This document shows, one piece after another, positions 1-9,314 of a stretch of 32,559 bases of DNA. Position numbers and translations under genes: made by a program. Source of the stretch: Bacillota bacterium (GTDB lineage Bacteria > Bacillota > JAAYKD01); assembly GCA_012522585.1 (NCBI GenBank), contig JAAYKD010000139.1, positions 1-32,559 of the forward strand, in the 5' to 3' direction. Within the stretch, counting starts at the first letter, position 1; the number at the start of each line of letters is the position of its first letter. The notes beneath the pieces were generated by a model. The model was given only the letters and a program-made list of their open reading frames with translations, ran no database searches and was not told the DNA's origin.

Positions 1-2
1 AA

Positions 3-821
3 GATCCAATCTTGACCTTCAGCTTTTTTATCGCTGGACTCTCTTTAGCAGGTTTGCCCGGTTTGGCCGGATACATCAGCAAAACTCTGATCCACGAAGG
101 CCTGGTAGAAAATATTCCTCTCTGGGCACCGGCAGCAGTTTTAATTGTAGAAAAGCTCTTCGTCATCGCAGGTGGTTTGACTTTTGCTTATATGAGCAAG
201 CTCTTTATCTTGCTGTTCGTCAACAAGCCTAGCACTCCAAAGGAAAAATCCAGACTTGATTTCAAAAGTGCTATCAGCGTTTTGATTCCTGCTCTTGGTC
301 TTTTAGTCTTCGGAGCTCTACCCAATACAGTTTATAATGAAATTCTGCATTTCACCGCCCCTTGGTTTAATACCCAGGCTCATGAGGTTCTTTGGTTTGA
401 TCCTATCAATTTACAGGGAGCGGCTATCTCCTTAGGTATTGGCCTATTGACTTACTTGCTGGTGGTGCGAAAATTCCTTCTAGCACCCAGTAGAGCAAAT
501 CCGGTGCGCAATATTTCTTTGGCCTTAGATTTAGAAAACCATGTTTACAAACCTTTTCTGAAAGTCTTCACCTTCACAGCAGCCTTTGTAGCTCGACTCT
601 TATATAGCACTTCCGGTTGGCTTCTAACTCTGATGCAACGCACTCTCTTCCATAATCCAAACCCTGTTGTTATCGAAGGAACAGACGACCACTTCGGTCT
701 CTACAGCGTCAGCTACGTACCACCAGGACGTTACGCACAAACTCTCGCTTTAGAATTGATGCTCTTTGGTATTGGTTTGATTTTCACACTCTTCTATCTG
801 TTTTTAATCAATGGAATCTAA
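3..821 (+). CDS. Complex I subunit 5-type proton channel protein, C-terminal part (partial)
   Basis: The reading frame is open to the left edge, so the gene starts outside the window; the first in-window start-like codon (TTG at 12) is not the real start. About 272 residues are visible. The left part carries the GLPGLAGYISK signature of the proton-antiporter membrane family (NuoL/NuoM/MrpA/MrpD/HyfB), followed by several hydrophobic helices (roughly residues 40-75, 90-110, 135-155, 185-205 and 245-270 of the visible part). Proteins of this family move protons or Na+ across the cytoplasmic membrane as part of complex I, group 4 hydrogenase or Mrp antiporters. Which complex this one belongs to cannot be decided, because the partner genes lie upstream. 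The gene ends in INGI-stop, and a degenerate copy of that end follows about 125 bp downstream. Confidence 0.8.
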   Translation, partial: DPILTFSFFIAGLSLAGLPGLAGYISKTLIHEGLVENIPLWAPAAVLIVEKLFVIAGGLTFAYMSKLFILLFVNKPSTPKEKSRLDFKSAISVLIPALGLLVFGALPNTVYNEILHFTAPWFNTQAHEVLWFDPINLQGAAISLGIGLLTYLLVVRKFLLAPSRANPVRNISLALDLENHVYKPFLKVFTFTAAFVARLLYSTSGWLLTLMQRTLFHNPNPVVIEGTDDHFGLYSVSYVPPGRYAQTLALELMLFGIGLIFTLFYLFLINGI

Positions 822-1115
822 AGAGATTTCTAAAACAAAATTTTGAGTTTAAGTCAAGAATTACAAATGTAAATTAGCCCCTAGGTATAATTCGACAATT
901 TCAGAATTTAAGTTAGAATCTAGAGTTGCAAATCAATGGCATCTAAAGGAATTCCACAAAACAAAACTTCAAGTTTGAATCGAGAATGGAAAAAATAAGT
1001 GAGTACCTAGGTAACATAACAAAACATTTAAATTTGAACTTAAATCGAAGCTTGGGAGACAAATAAGCATCTAGGTGCTTTTCAAGAATTTTTAGTTTAA
1101 ATTAACACCTAGATA
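806..1115. repeat. Degenerate tandem repeats including a copy of the upstream gene's 3' end
   Basis: The stretch 806-886, starting inside the last codons of the upstream gene, recurs imperfectly at 931-1012. Both begin AATCAATGG, share ATCTAAAG, a run of ACAAAA, a TTTGA-type block, and end in CCTAGGT (880-886 and 1006-1012). Shorter related units follow, with CTAG cores at 920, 1071 and 1109 and AGTTTAA-like blocks between them. The second copy still reads INGI-stop, with GGC in place of GGA for glycine. No gene is visible in 822-1125. Confidence 0.6.
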
Positions 1116-1125
1116 TAGTAAAAAA

Positions 1126-1175
1126 GAAAAAGGCCCCTGCCAGTCATTTTTGATTGGCAGGGGCCTTTTTGTCTA
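1126..1175. terminator. Strong bidirectional rho-independent terminator
   Basis: A long GC-rich stem (AAGGCCCCTGCCA pairing with TGGCAGGGGCCTT, small T-rich loop) is flanked by an A-run on the left and a T-run on the right. It sits between two convergent genes, so it can end transcription of the plus-strand membrane protein gene and of serS on the minus strand. Confidence 0.9.
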
Positions 1176-1180
1176 TCTAT

Positions 1181-2461
1181 TTATTTTTCAATAAACTCTT
1201 TTCCACCCATATACATTTGTAAGCTCTCTGGTATTCTGATTTTTCCATCTTCGGTCAGATTATTTTCTAAAAATGCAATCAGCATTCTGGGCGGTGCTAC
1301 CACTGTATTATTCAAGGTATGAGGGAAATAGGTTCCATTTTCGTTTCTAGCCCGGATAGCTAAGCGACGAGCTTGGGCATCGCCTAGATTAGAACAGCTA
1401 CCTACTTCGAAGAATTTCTGTTGTCTGGGGCTCCAAGCCTCCACATCCACGCTTTTCACCTTGAGATCGGCCAAATCCCCGGAACAACATTCCAGAGTTC
1501 TGACAGGTATCAAGAGACTGCGGAAAAATTCAACTGTGTATTGATAAAATTTTTCAAACCAAGCCTTACTATCATCGGGGTGACAGACAACTATCATCTC
1601 TTGCTTTTCAAATTGGTGAACCCGATAAACTCCTCTTTCTTCAATGCCGTGGGCACCTACTTCTTTTCGGAAACAAGGGGAGTAACTTGTATAGGCTATG
1701 GGAAGGTCTTCTTCCGGTGTAATACTATCGATAAACTTTCCGATCATCGAGTGCTCACTGGTCCCGATCAGATAGAGATCTTCTCCTTCGATTTTATACA
1801 TCATATTTTCCATTTCGGCAAAGCTCATAACCCCGGTTACCACGCCGCTTCTAATCATGAAGGGGGGAATGCAATAGGTAAAGCCTTTATCGATCATGAA
1901 ATCCCTGGCGTAGGTTAAAATGGCAGAATGCAGCCTGGCTATATCCCCGGTCAGATAATAAAAGCCTGAACCACTTGTTTTTCTGGCAGAATCTAAATCG
2001 ATTCCCTGAAAAGACTCCATTATATCGATATGATAGGGCACCTCATAATCTGGAACGATCATCTCACCATAGCGCTCTACCTCGACATTTTCAGAATCAT
2101 CCTTACCGAGGGGCACAGTCTCATCGATAATATTTGGAATAACCATCATTCTTTGACGAATTTGTTCAGGTAAATCCAATTCCAATTCCTTTAAATCCTC
2201 AAGTTGCTGGGCAATTTCTGCTACTTGAGTTTTAATCGTTTCAGCTTCTTCTATCTTTTTTTGCATCATTAGATTGCCAATTTCTTTGCTCAAAGAATTA
2301 CGCTGGCCTCTGAGAGTATCCGCCTTGGTCTTACACTCTCGCAACTGTTTGTCCAAAGCTATTACTTCATCGACCAAAGGCAGTTTTTCGTCTTGAAATT
2401 TCTTTCTGATATTTTCTTTTACCAATTCAGGATTACTGCGAATAAGTCTAATATCAATCAT
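1181..2461 (-). CDS. serS: Seryl-tRNA synthetase
   Basis: Charges tRNA-Ser (and tRNA-Sec, if this organism makes selenocysteine) with serine in the cytoplasm. The 426 residues match the usual length of bacterial SerRS. Residues 1-110 form the charged N-terminal coiled-coil arm. The class II catalytic core follows, with motif 2 (CFRKEVGAHG, then RVHQFEKQE) and motif 3 (APPRMLIAFLENN) near the C-terminus. A GAAGGAG ribosome site precedes the ATG. The gene stands alone, with its own promoter and the shared terminator at its 3' end. The leader of about 60 nt is too short for a T-box. The link to Sec matters here because the window also has a likely selenoprotein, and Ser-tRNA(Sec) is the precursor of Sec-tRNA. 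Confidence 0.97.
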   Translation of the reverse strand: MIDIRLIRSNPELVKENIRKKFQDEKLPLVDEVIALDKQLRECKTKADTLRGQRNSLSKEIGNLMMQKKIEEAETIKTQVAEIAQQLEDLKELELDLPEQIRQRMMVIPNIIDETVPLGKDDSENVEVERYGEMIVPDYEVPYHIDIMESFQGIDLDSARKTSGSGFYYLTGDIARLHSAILTYARDFMIDKGFTYCIPPFMIRSGVVTGVMSFAEMENMMYKIEGEDLYLIGTSEHSMIGKFIDSITPEEDLPIAYTSYSPCFRKEVGAHGIEERGVYRVHQFEKQEMIVVCHPDDSKAWFEKFYQYTVEFFRSLLIPVRTLECCSGDLADLKVKSVDVEAWSPRQQKFFEVGSCSNLGDAQARRLAIRARNENGTYFPHTLNNTVVAPPRMLIAFLENNLTEDGKIRIPESLQMYMGGKEFIEK

Positions 2462-2528
2462 CTATCAATCACTCCTTCAATTCTAGATAAATAAGCTAAA
2501 ACTTTAAGAATTCATCTATTTTACAGCA

Positions 2529-2557
2529 AGTATAGACTAAATCAGAGATTTTAGCAA
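2529..2557 (-). promoter_or_regulatory. Putative serS promoter
   Basis: On the minus strand, a -35 box TTGCTA (2552-2557) and a -10 box TATACT (2529-2534) are separated by 17 nt, about 70 nt upstream of the serS start. Confidence 0.55.
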
Positions 2558-2596
2558 GAGAAAGCCAGTTTTCTCTCAGAATAACGTGATTCAGAA

Positions 2597-2632
2597 ACAA
2601 AAATCGCCGGACCAAAATATATGGCCCAGCGA
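2597..2632 (-). terminator. Terminator of the glycolytic operon
   Basis: An imperfect hairpin (AATCGC...GCGATT arms with an inner GG/CC stem), followed on the minus strand by a TTTTTGTTT tract, just beyond the eno stop codon. Confidence 0.75.
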
Positions 2633-2649
2633 TTGACTAAATTAACTTG

Positions 2650-3954
<1,305 letters not shown>

Positions 3955-5478
3955 TTATTTTTTTATCAATAAAGATTGACCCGTCATCTGAACGGGCTTC
4001 TCTATTCCCATAATCTCTAAAACCGTCGGTGCTATATCAGCCAGACGGCCTTCTTGTTCCAACTCTATATCAAGATCATCTGCAACGAGTAAAAAAGGCA
4101 CAGGGTTTGTCGTATGAGCTGTGTGAGGCTCTTCTTGATCCAACATCTGCTCAATATTGCCATGATCAGCCGTTAAAATCAAAGTCCCTCCGACTTTCTC
4201 CAAGGCAGCATGAACTCTTTTTATCGATTGATCGAGAGCTGCCATGGCAGCCAAAGCTGCCGGCCAAATGCCCGTGTGCCCAACCATATCCCCATTGGCA
4301 TAATTGACTAAAATAAAGTCATATTCTCTCTGTTCAATGGCTTGACAGAGTTCATCGGTGATTTTCTCGGCGCTCATGGCTGGTTTTAAATCGTAGGTTA
4401 AAACCTTAGGCGAAGGCACTAAAATACGCTCTTCCAAATCGAATTTGTTTTCTTGACCCCCGTTGAAAAAGAAGGTCACATGGGCGTATTTTTCAGTCTC
4501 AGCCAGCCTCAATTGCTTCTTACCGGCTAAGGAAAGAACTTCTCCTAGAGTCATCTCCATATCAACCGGTTCAAAAGCCACGGGAAATTGAAATTGTTCG
4601 GCAATCCTAGTCATGGCAGAAAGATTGACTTGGGGCCAGATTTTACGATCAAAGCCGTTAAAATCTTCTTCACTCAAAACACTAGCTAATTGGCGCAGTC
4701 TATCCGCCCTGAAATTAAAGAGAAAAACCGAATCTCCAGTTTTTAAAGGCACGGCTTCAGGCAAGACAGTGGGAAGGACAAATTCATCGTTGACCCCTTG
4801 ATCATAAGAGGCCTGCAAAGCTTGAATAGCCTTGTCTTTTTTAATTCCCTTGTTTTCAACTAAAGCCTGCCAGAACTTTTCTGTTCTTTCCCAACGATTA
4901 TCCCGATCCATGGCATAAAAGCGTCCGCTTATGGTGGCTAGTTTGGCGCATTTTTTACTTTTGAGAAAATCTTCCAATTGCTCTAAATACAATTGAGCGC
5001 TTTTAGGAGGCACGTCCCGTCCATCTAAAAAAGCATGTATATAGACTCTGTTAAAATCCATGCTCTCAGCTTTTTCAACAAGAGCTTCAAGATGTTCTAG
5101 ATGGCTGTGAACGCCTCCATCTGATAAAAGACCCATCAAATGAAGATTGCCCCCTGTGCTTTTAGCTTGATTGATGCTATCAATCAGAGTCTGATTGCTG
5201 AAGAACTCTCCGCTTTCAATGGATTTATTGATCAAACCCAGCCACTGATAGACGATGCGCCCTGCCCCGATGTTCAAATGGCCGACATTGCTGTCACCCA
5301 TTTGACCTGCAATCAAGCCCACATCGGTGCCGCTAGCCATCAACTCAGTGGATTTATACTGAGAAAATAAGCGGTCTAAAAATGGAGTTTCCGCTTGTCT
5401 GACTGCATTGCCCTGAACTTCCGGGGAACTTCCCCAACCGTCCAAAATGCACAGAACAAGGGGTTTCTTTTTATTCAT
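3955..5478 (-). CDS. gpmI: 2,3-bisphosphoglycerate-independent phosphoglycerate mutase
   Basis: Interconverts 3- and 2-phosphoglycerate using two metal ions (usually Mn2+) and a phosphoserine intermediate. At 507 residues it has the full iPGM length. The N-terminal LCILDGWG metal ligand, the DSNVGHLNIGAG segment with the nucleophilic serine, HAFLDGRDVPP, the NFRADR segment and the C-terminal ILTADHGNIEQM metal-binding motif are all present. It overlaps the upstream tpiA by 8 bp, so translation is probably coupled, and precedes eno by 15 nt. It is unrelated to the cofactor-dependent GpmA. Confidence 0.97.
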   Translation of the reverse strand: MNKKKPLVLCILDGWGSSPEVQGNAVRQAETPFLDRLFSQYKSTELMASGTDVGLIAGQMGDSNVGHLNIGAGRIVYQWLGLINKSIESGEFFSNQTLIDSINQAKSTGGNLHLMGLLSDGGVHSHLEHLEALVEKAESMDFNRVYIHAFLDGRDVPPKSAQLYLEQLEDFLKSKKCAKLATISGRFYAMDRDNRWERTEKFWQALVENKGIKKDKAIQALQASYDQGVNDEFVLPTVLPEAVPLKTGDSVFLFNFRADRLRQLASVLSEEDFNGFDRKIWPQVNLSAMTRIAEQFQFPVAFEPVDMEMTLGEVLSLAGKKQLRLAETEKYAHVTFFFNGGQENKFDLEERILVPSPKVLTYDLKPAMSAEKITDELCQAIEQREYDFILVNYANGDMVGHTGIWPAALAAMAALDQSIKRVHAALEKVGGTLILTADHGNIEQMLDQEEPHTAHTTNPVPFLLVADDLDIELEQEGRLADIAPTVLEIMGIEKPVQMTGQSLLIKK

Positions 5479-6235
5479 GAAGAAAGTCCTCTGCTACTTT
5501 TATTATTGCAATGAAATCCTCTGCTTTTAAACTGGCTCCCCCTACCAAGGCTCCATCAATTTGGTCTGTTTCAAGATAGCCTTGGAAATTTTTACCATTG
5601 ACACTGCCTCCATAGAGCAACAACAATTCTGAAAGATCAAATTGCTGTTGGGCTTGAGCCAATTCTTGGCGGATAAAGACCATCATATCGGCAGCGGTTT
5701 GAGGGTCACAATGCTTGCCTGTGCCGATGGCCCAGACAGGTTCATAAGCTATGGGAAAGAGCTTTGTTCCTTTGGGTAAAGCTGCCAGCCCTTCTCTTAG
5801 TTGACGGGCCACAACTTCTTCAGCTCTTCCGCTGTTTCGTTCTTCTTCCGTCTCACCTAGACAGAGAATGGGTTTAATCTCGTGGGCCAGAAGAATGGCG
5901 ATTTTTTCTCTAATCGCCTCTTCCGTCTCTTGGAAAATCTGCCTGCGCTCGCTATGTCCAACCAGTGTATAATTACATCCCAGGCTTTTCAGCATTGGGG
6001 CAGACACCTCTCCTGTATAGGCTCCTTTTTCTTTGACATAGACATTTTGTGCTGCCAATTGCCAGTTTGTTTCAGCAAATTGTTCTTGGCCTTTTAAGAG
6101 CCAGGTATATGAGGGGGCAGCACCCGCTAAAATTCCTGCTTTGACCGGGTAAGATTTTAACCCAGAGAGCAATTCATCTACTTCATCGGCAATTAAATTC
6201 ATCTTCCAATTGCCCATAATCATAATTTTTTTCAT
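5471..6235 (-). CDS. tpiA: Triosephosphate isomerase
   Basis: Interconverts dihydroxyacetone phosphate and glyceraldehyde 3-phosphate. The 254-residue TIM barrel carries the substrate lysine in GNWKMN, the catalytic histidine in VGHSERR, the catalytic glutamate in AYEPVWAIGTGK and the phosphate-binding LLYGGSVNGKN. The start follows an AGGTG box by 5 nt. It lies 8 nt downstream of pgk and overlaps gpmI, so it is clearly in the middle of one transcription unit. Confidence 0.98.
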   Translation of the reverse strand: MKKIMIMGNWKMNLIADEVDELLSGLKSYPVKAGILAGAAPSYTWLLKGQEQFAETNWQLAAQNVYVKEKGAYTGEVSAPMLKSLGCNYTLVGHSERRQIFQETEEAIREKIAILLAHEIKPILCLGETEEERNSGRAEEVVARQLREGLAALPKGTKLFPIAYEPVWAIGTGKHCDPQTAADMMVFIRQELAQAQQQFDLSELLLLYGGSVNGKNFQGYLETDQIDGALVGGASLKAEDFIAIIKVAEDFLHE

Positions 6236-6243
6236 AATTACAC

Positions 6244-7428
6244 CTATTTATCATTCAAAGATGCGATACCGGGTAAGAGTTTACCCTCAAGAAACTCCAA
6301 TGAGGCTCCTCCACCGGTAGAAATATGACTCATCTTAGAGACCAAGCCAGAATTCTCCACAGCAGCTACAGAATCTCCTCCGCCAATCACAGAGAGGGCT
6401 CCAGAGGCTGCGATTGCTTCTGCTACCATATATGTACCTTTGGCAAAGTTCTCTATTTCAAAAACCCCCATGGGCCCATTCCAGATCACAGTTGCTGATG
6501 TTTTGAGCAATTTTGCATATTCTTTGATGGTTTCCGGGCCAATATCCAAGGCCATTTCCGTTCCCTGAAGTTCGCCCGGTAATCCTACTCTAAATTCGGC
6601 TGTTTCGGTTATTGCATTTGCTACGATTAAATCTTGGGGTAAAAGAATATTGACATGGCGACGCCTAGCAGTTGCCATGATTTCTCTGGCCAATTCAGTC
6701 TTATCAGGTTCGACTAAAGATGCTCCCATCTCTAAACCTTGGGCCAACAAAAATGTATTTGCCATACCTCCACCGATGATTAAAGCATCGACTTTTTCTA
6801 CTAAATTGCTTAAGACTCCGATTTTATCAGATACTTTAGCCCCACCTATGACGGCTACGAAAGGACGTTCTGGGTTTTCTAAAGCCTTGCTCAAAAACTC
6901 TATCTCTTTCTCAACTAAAAAACCTGCTGCTGCTGGCAAATAATCAGCTACACCAGCTGTAGTTGCATGGGCTCTATGAGCTGTGCCAAAAGCATCATTG
7001 ATATAAAGATCGGCATATGAAGCCAGCGTTTTGGCCAATTCCGGATCGTTTTTCTCTTCACCTGGATGAAATCTGCTGTTTTCCAAAAGTAAAACCTCAC
7101 CGGGTAAAAGAGCTTTGGCTTTTTCAGCAGCCAGCGGACCTACGAATTCGGTTGAGTATTTGATCTCTCTACCTAAAAGTTCACCTGTCCTTTGAGCAAT
7201 TTTTTCCATGCGCAATTTATCATTGACTTTGCCTTTGGGTCTGCCAAAGTGACTGGTCAAAATTACTGCAGCGCCTTGCTCAAGTAAGTACTCTATTGTC
7301 GGTAAGGCTCCTCTAATACGTACGTCATTAGTAATCTCCCCTGCCTCATCCACAGGCACGTTGAAATCGACTCTGACTAACACTTTTTTATTTTTCACAT
7401 CAAAATCTTTAACGGTTTTCTTTTGCAA
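6244..7428 (-). CDS. pgk: Phosphoglycerate kinase
   Basis: Transfers phosphate from 1,3-bisphosphoglycerate to ADP, giving ATP and 3-phosphoglycerate. The 394 residues are normal for bacteria. Seen are VRVDFNVP, TSHFGRPKG, NDAFGTAHRAHATT (N-domain substrate site), GGAKVSDKIGVL (hinge and nucleotide side) and IGGGDSVAAVE near the C-terminus. The start is TTG, chosen because AAGGAGG lies 8 nt upstream and the protein aligns from there (KTVKDFD). A hairpin that could act as a partial terminator separates it from gap. Confidence 0.97.
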   Translation of the reverse strand: MQKKTVKDFDVKNKKVLVRVDFNVPVDEAGEITNDVRIRGALPTIEYLLEQGAAVILTSHFGRPKGKVNDKLRMEKIAQRTGELLGREIKYSTEFVGPLAAEKAKALLPGEVLLLENSRFHPGEEKNDPELAKTLASYADLYINDAFGTAHRAHATTAGVADYLPAAAGFLVEKEIEFLSKALENPERPFVAVIGGAKVSDKIGVLSNLVEKVDALIIGGGMANTFLLAQGLEMGASLVEPDKTELAREIMATARRRHVNILLPQDLIVANAITETAEFRVGLPGELQGTEMALDIGPETIKEYAKLLKTSATVIWNGPMGVFEIENFAKGTYMVAEAIAASGALSVIGGGDSVAAVENSGLVSKMSHISTGGGASLEFLEGKLLPGIASLNDK

Positions 7429-7446
7429 GATACAGGCCTCCTTTTA

Positions 7447-7476
7447 AAAAAAGGCGGCTTAAAAAAGCCGCCTTGC
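7447..7476 (-). terminator. Hairpin between gap and pgk (partial terminator or processing site)
   Basis: A perfect 10-bp stem (AAGGCGGCTT with AAGCCGCCTT), followed on the minus strand by a run of seven T. It lies inside the glycolytic block, between gap and pgk, where it could end part of the transcripts or protect the gap mRNA end, giving more gap than downstream product. There is no obvious separate pgk promoter in the 70-nt gap. Confidence 0.7.
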
Positions 7477-7498
7477 CAACAGCTAAAGCTTCAGTGAG

Positions 7499-8506
7499 TT
7501 AGCTTAAACCCTTTTCAGCTATATAAACTGCCATTTCTATAAGTCTTCTAGTGTATCCCCATTCATTGTCATACCAAGCAAGAACTTTCACCTGGTTCTC
7601 ACCCATGACCATGGTCAATTGAGCATCGATGACAGCACTGTAATCATTGCCTGTAAAGTCAACGGATACAACAGGGTCATAAGTAACGTCTAAAATCCCT
7701 TTTAGTTCGCCGGCAGCTGCTTTTTCAAAAGCTTCATTTACCGATTCTTTAGTTACGGGTTTTTGAGTTTCGATTACTAAGTCGACAACTGATACGGTGG
7801 GTGTTGGGACTCTTAGAGCCAAACCATTGAGTTTTCCTTCCAGCTCAGGCAATACCAAAGATACGCTTTTGGCAGCACCGGTGGTTGTCAGAATGATGGA
7901 AAGAGCGGCTGCTCTGGCACGACGTAAATCCCTATGGGATTTATCTAAAACTAATTGATCGTTTGTGTAAGCGTGGACTGTGGTCATCAAACCCTTTTCA
8001 ATACCAAAGGATTCATTTAAAACTTTAACTACAGGCGCCAAGCAGTTGGTTGTACAGGAAGCATTGGAAATCAGGAAGTGTTCATCAGCATTGTAGGTGT
8101 TCTCATTGACACCCATTACTAAGGTAACGTCTTCATTTTTGCCGGGAGAAGAAAGTAATACTTTTTTTGCTCCTACTTCTTTGTAGAGGGCAGCTTGATC
8201 TTTTTCAGTAAATTTACCGGTGCAGTCGATAACTATATCAACGGATAAATCGGACCAAGGTAAATTTTGAGGTTCTCTTTCTCTTGAATAGCGAATTTCA
8301 TGTCCATCTACAATGAGAAGGTTCTCTTTTGTTTCCACTTTGCCCTGGTAAACTCCATAAGTAGAGTCGTATTTAAATAGATGAGCAGAGCTTTCCACCG
8401 CTCCGTTGGAGTTGATGGCAACTAATTCCAGCTCTGGGTGTCCCACCAATATCCGTGTTGCCAACCTACCTATACGACCAAACCCGTTGATAGCGACCTT
8501 AACCAT
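7499..8506 (-). CDS. gap: Glyceraldehyde-3-phosphate dehydrogenase, type I
   Basis: Oxidises glyceraldehyde 3-phosphate to 1,3-bisphosphoglycerate with NAD(P)+. From the chosen ATG (335 residues) the Rossmann motif INGFGRIGR is at 7-15, the catalytic cysteine is C151 in SNASCTTN, the partner histidine is H178 and the C-terminal WYDNEWGYTRR is present. The inner ATG was chosen because AAAGGGG lies 7-8 nt upstream; a GTG 18 nt earlier would put that box inside the gene. The residue after N32 is serine (INSNG), where NAD-specific enzymes usually have aspartate, so NADP or dual cofactor use is possible (inference). It is the first gene of the glycolytic block; no cggR-type regulator gene is next to it. 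Confidence 0.97.
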   Translation of the reverse strand: MVKVAINGFGRIGRLATRILVGHPELELVAINSNGAVESSAHLFKYDSTYGVYQGKVETKENLLIVDGHEIRYSREREPQNLPWSDLSVDIVIDCTGKFTEKDQAALYKEVGAKKVLLSSPGKNEDVTLVMGVNENTYNADEHFLISNASCTTNCLAPVVKVLNESFGIEKGLMTTVHAYTNDQLVLDKSHRDLRRARAAALSIILTTTGAAKSVSLVLPELEGKLNGLALRVPTPTVSVVDLVIETQKPVTKESVNEAFEKAAAGELKGILDVTYDPVVSVDFTGNDYSAVIDAQLTMVMGENQVKVLAWYDNEWGYTRRLIEMAVYIAEKGLS

Positions 8507-8531
8507 GAAAAAAACCCCTTTCACAAACTAT

Positions 8532-8560
8532 ATTTTATATATTATATTCTATTTTTCCAA
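8532..8560 (-). promoter_or_regulatory. Candidate promoter of the gap operon
   Basis: The very AT-rich leader contains TTGGAA (8555-8560) and TAAAAT (8532-8537) 17 nt apart on the minus strand. A TATAAT (8541-8546) lies between them and could be an alternative -10. Several overlapping choices exist, so the exact promoter is uncertain. Confidence 0.35.
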
Positions 8561-8950
8561 TGCTAAATCCTCTATATAAAGATATGTATTAGTGTAATAT
8601 TTCATGATGAAAACAGTACTCTTTAATCTAAACTGAAAGAGAAACATATATTTTACAATTTATTGTCATTCCCAATGGGAAATTAATGGCTATTATTGAG
8701 CAAAAACGAGAAGCAGCGTAATTTTCCAGATCAAATTATCACCCTGTTTCTATCAAACCCAGTCTTTCTAGAAAATTTACTAATCCTCCTATCCTCTAGA
8801 AAAATCGATTTTCAGAAATTGTTTTACTACATTTATGGAAACAGCTTAGCCCCAGTTAAGAACTCATCTCTGCAAGATTGTCTAATTCTATCTAATCTCA
8901 GATAATCCTATTGACATTATATCCTGTATTGTCTCTTTAGAAATTCTTGC
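8561..8950. other. AT-rich intergenic stretch with no supported gene
   Basis: No convincing coding sequence is seen between the gap leader and the repeat pair that follows. The longest open frame (8696-8905, plus) begins with TTG, lacks a ribosome site and has no recognisable motif. Confidence 0.5.
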
Positions 8951-9143
8951 CTTTTTCTGGGAAATTTTAACAGGCTGCTTTTAGAACTAGCTTTTATTTA
9001 ATCCCAAAATTTTCTTTAATTAGCTTGTTAATTATTGATTCTACCCTATTTTGGAAAATATTTACCCACTGCTTTTAGAACCAGCTTTAATTTAATTCTG
9101 AAAATTTATTTAATTAGCTTATGAAGAAGATTGATCTATTTTA
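8951..9143. repeat. Imperfect tandem repeat pair, about 94-bp period
   Basis: A block with CTGCTTTTAGAAC, AGCTTT, ATTTAAT and TTTAATTAGCTT (8975-9035) recurs from 9069. A TTTTCTGGGAAA-like sequence precedes the first copy and TTTTGGAAAA precedes the second. The copies are AT-rich and diverged. No coding function is seen. Confidence 0.5.
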
Positions 9144-9263
9144 GCCTGGACCAGCCAAGAAAGTTAAGTTCGAGCCAGTGCTTTCTTAGAATAGCTTATG
9201 ATAAAAAAACAAAGATAGAGCTAATTTTAACATCAGTTCATAAGGTTTGATTTCATTAGAACG

Positions 9264-9298
9264 CAAAAAAGCCCTTCGGATAAATCCGAAGGGCTTTG
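9264..9298 (-). terminator. Terminator of the four-gene membrane operon
   Basis: A perfect stem AAGCCCTTCGGA/TCCGAAGGGCTT with a 4-nt loop, followed on the minus strand by TTTTTT. It lies 16 nt after the last membrane gene. Confidence 0.92.
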
Positions 9299-9314
9299 AA
9301 AAGTCTTGCTTATA

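Noticed and set aside
1421-1918. 165-residue open frame opposite serS
   Set aside because: It is a shadow of serS on the other strand, with no ribosome site or recognisable motif; serS is unmistakable.
2462-2528. Possible T-box leader for serS
   Set aside because: The predicted leader is about 60 nt and has no T-box sequence or specifier-stem structure.
8696-8905. 69-residue open frame in the intergenic region
   Set aside because: It starts with TTG, lacks a ribosome site and has no family resemblance; AT-rich DNA easily gives such frames.
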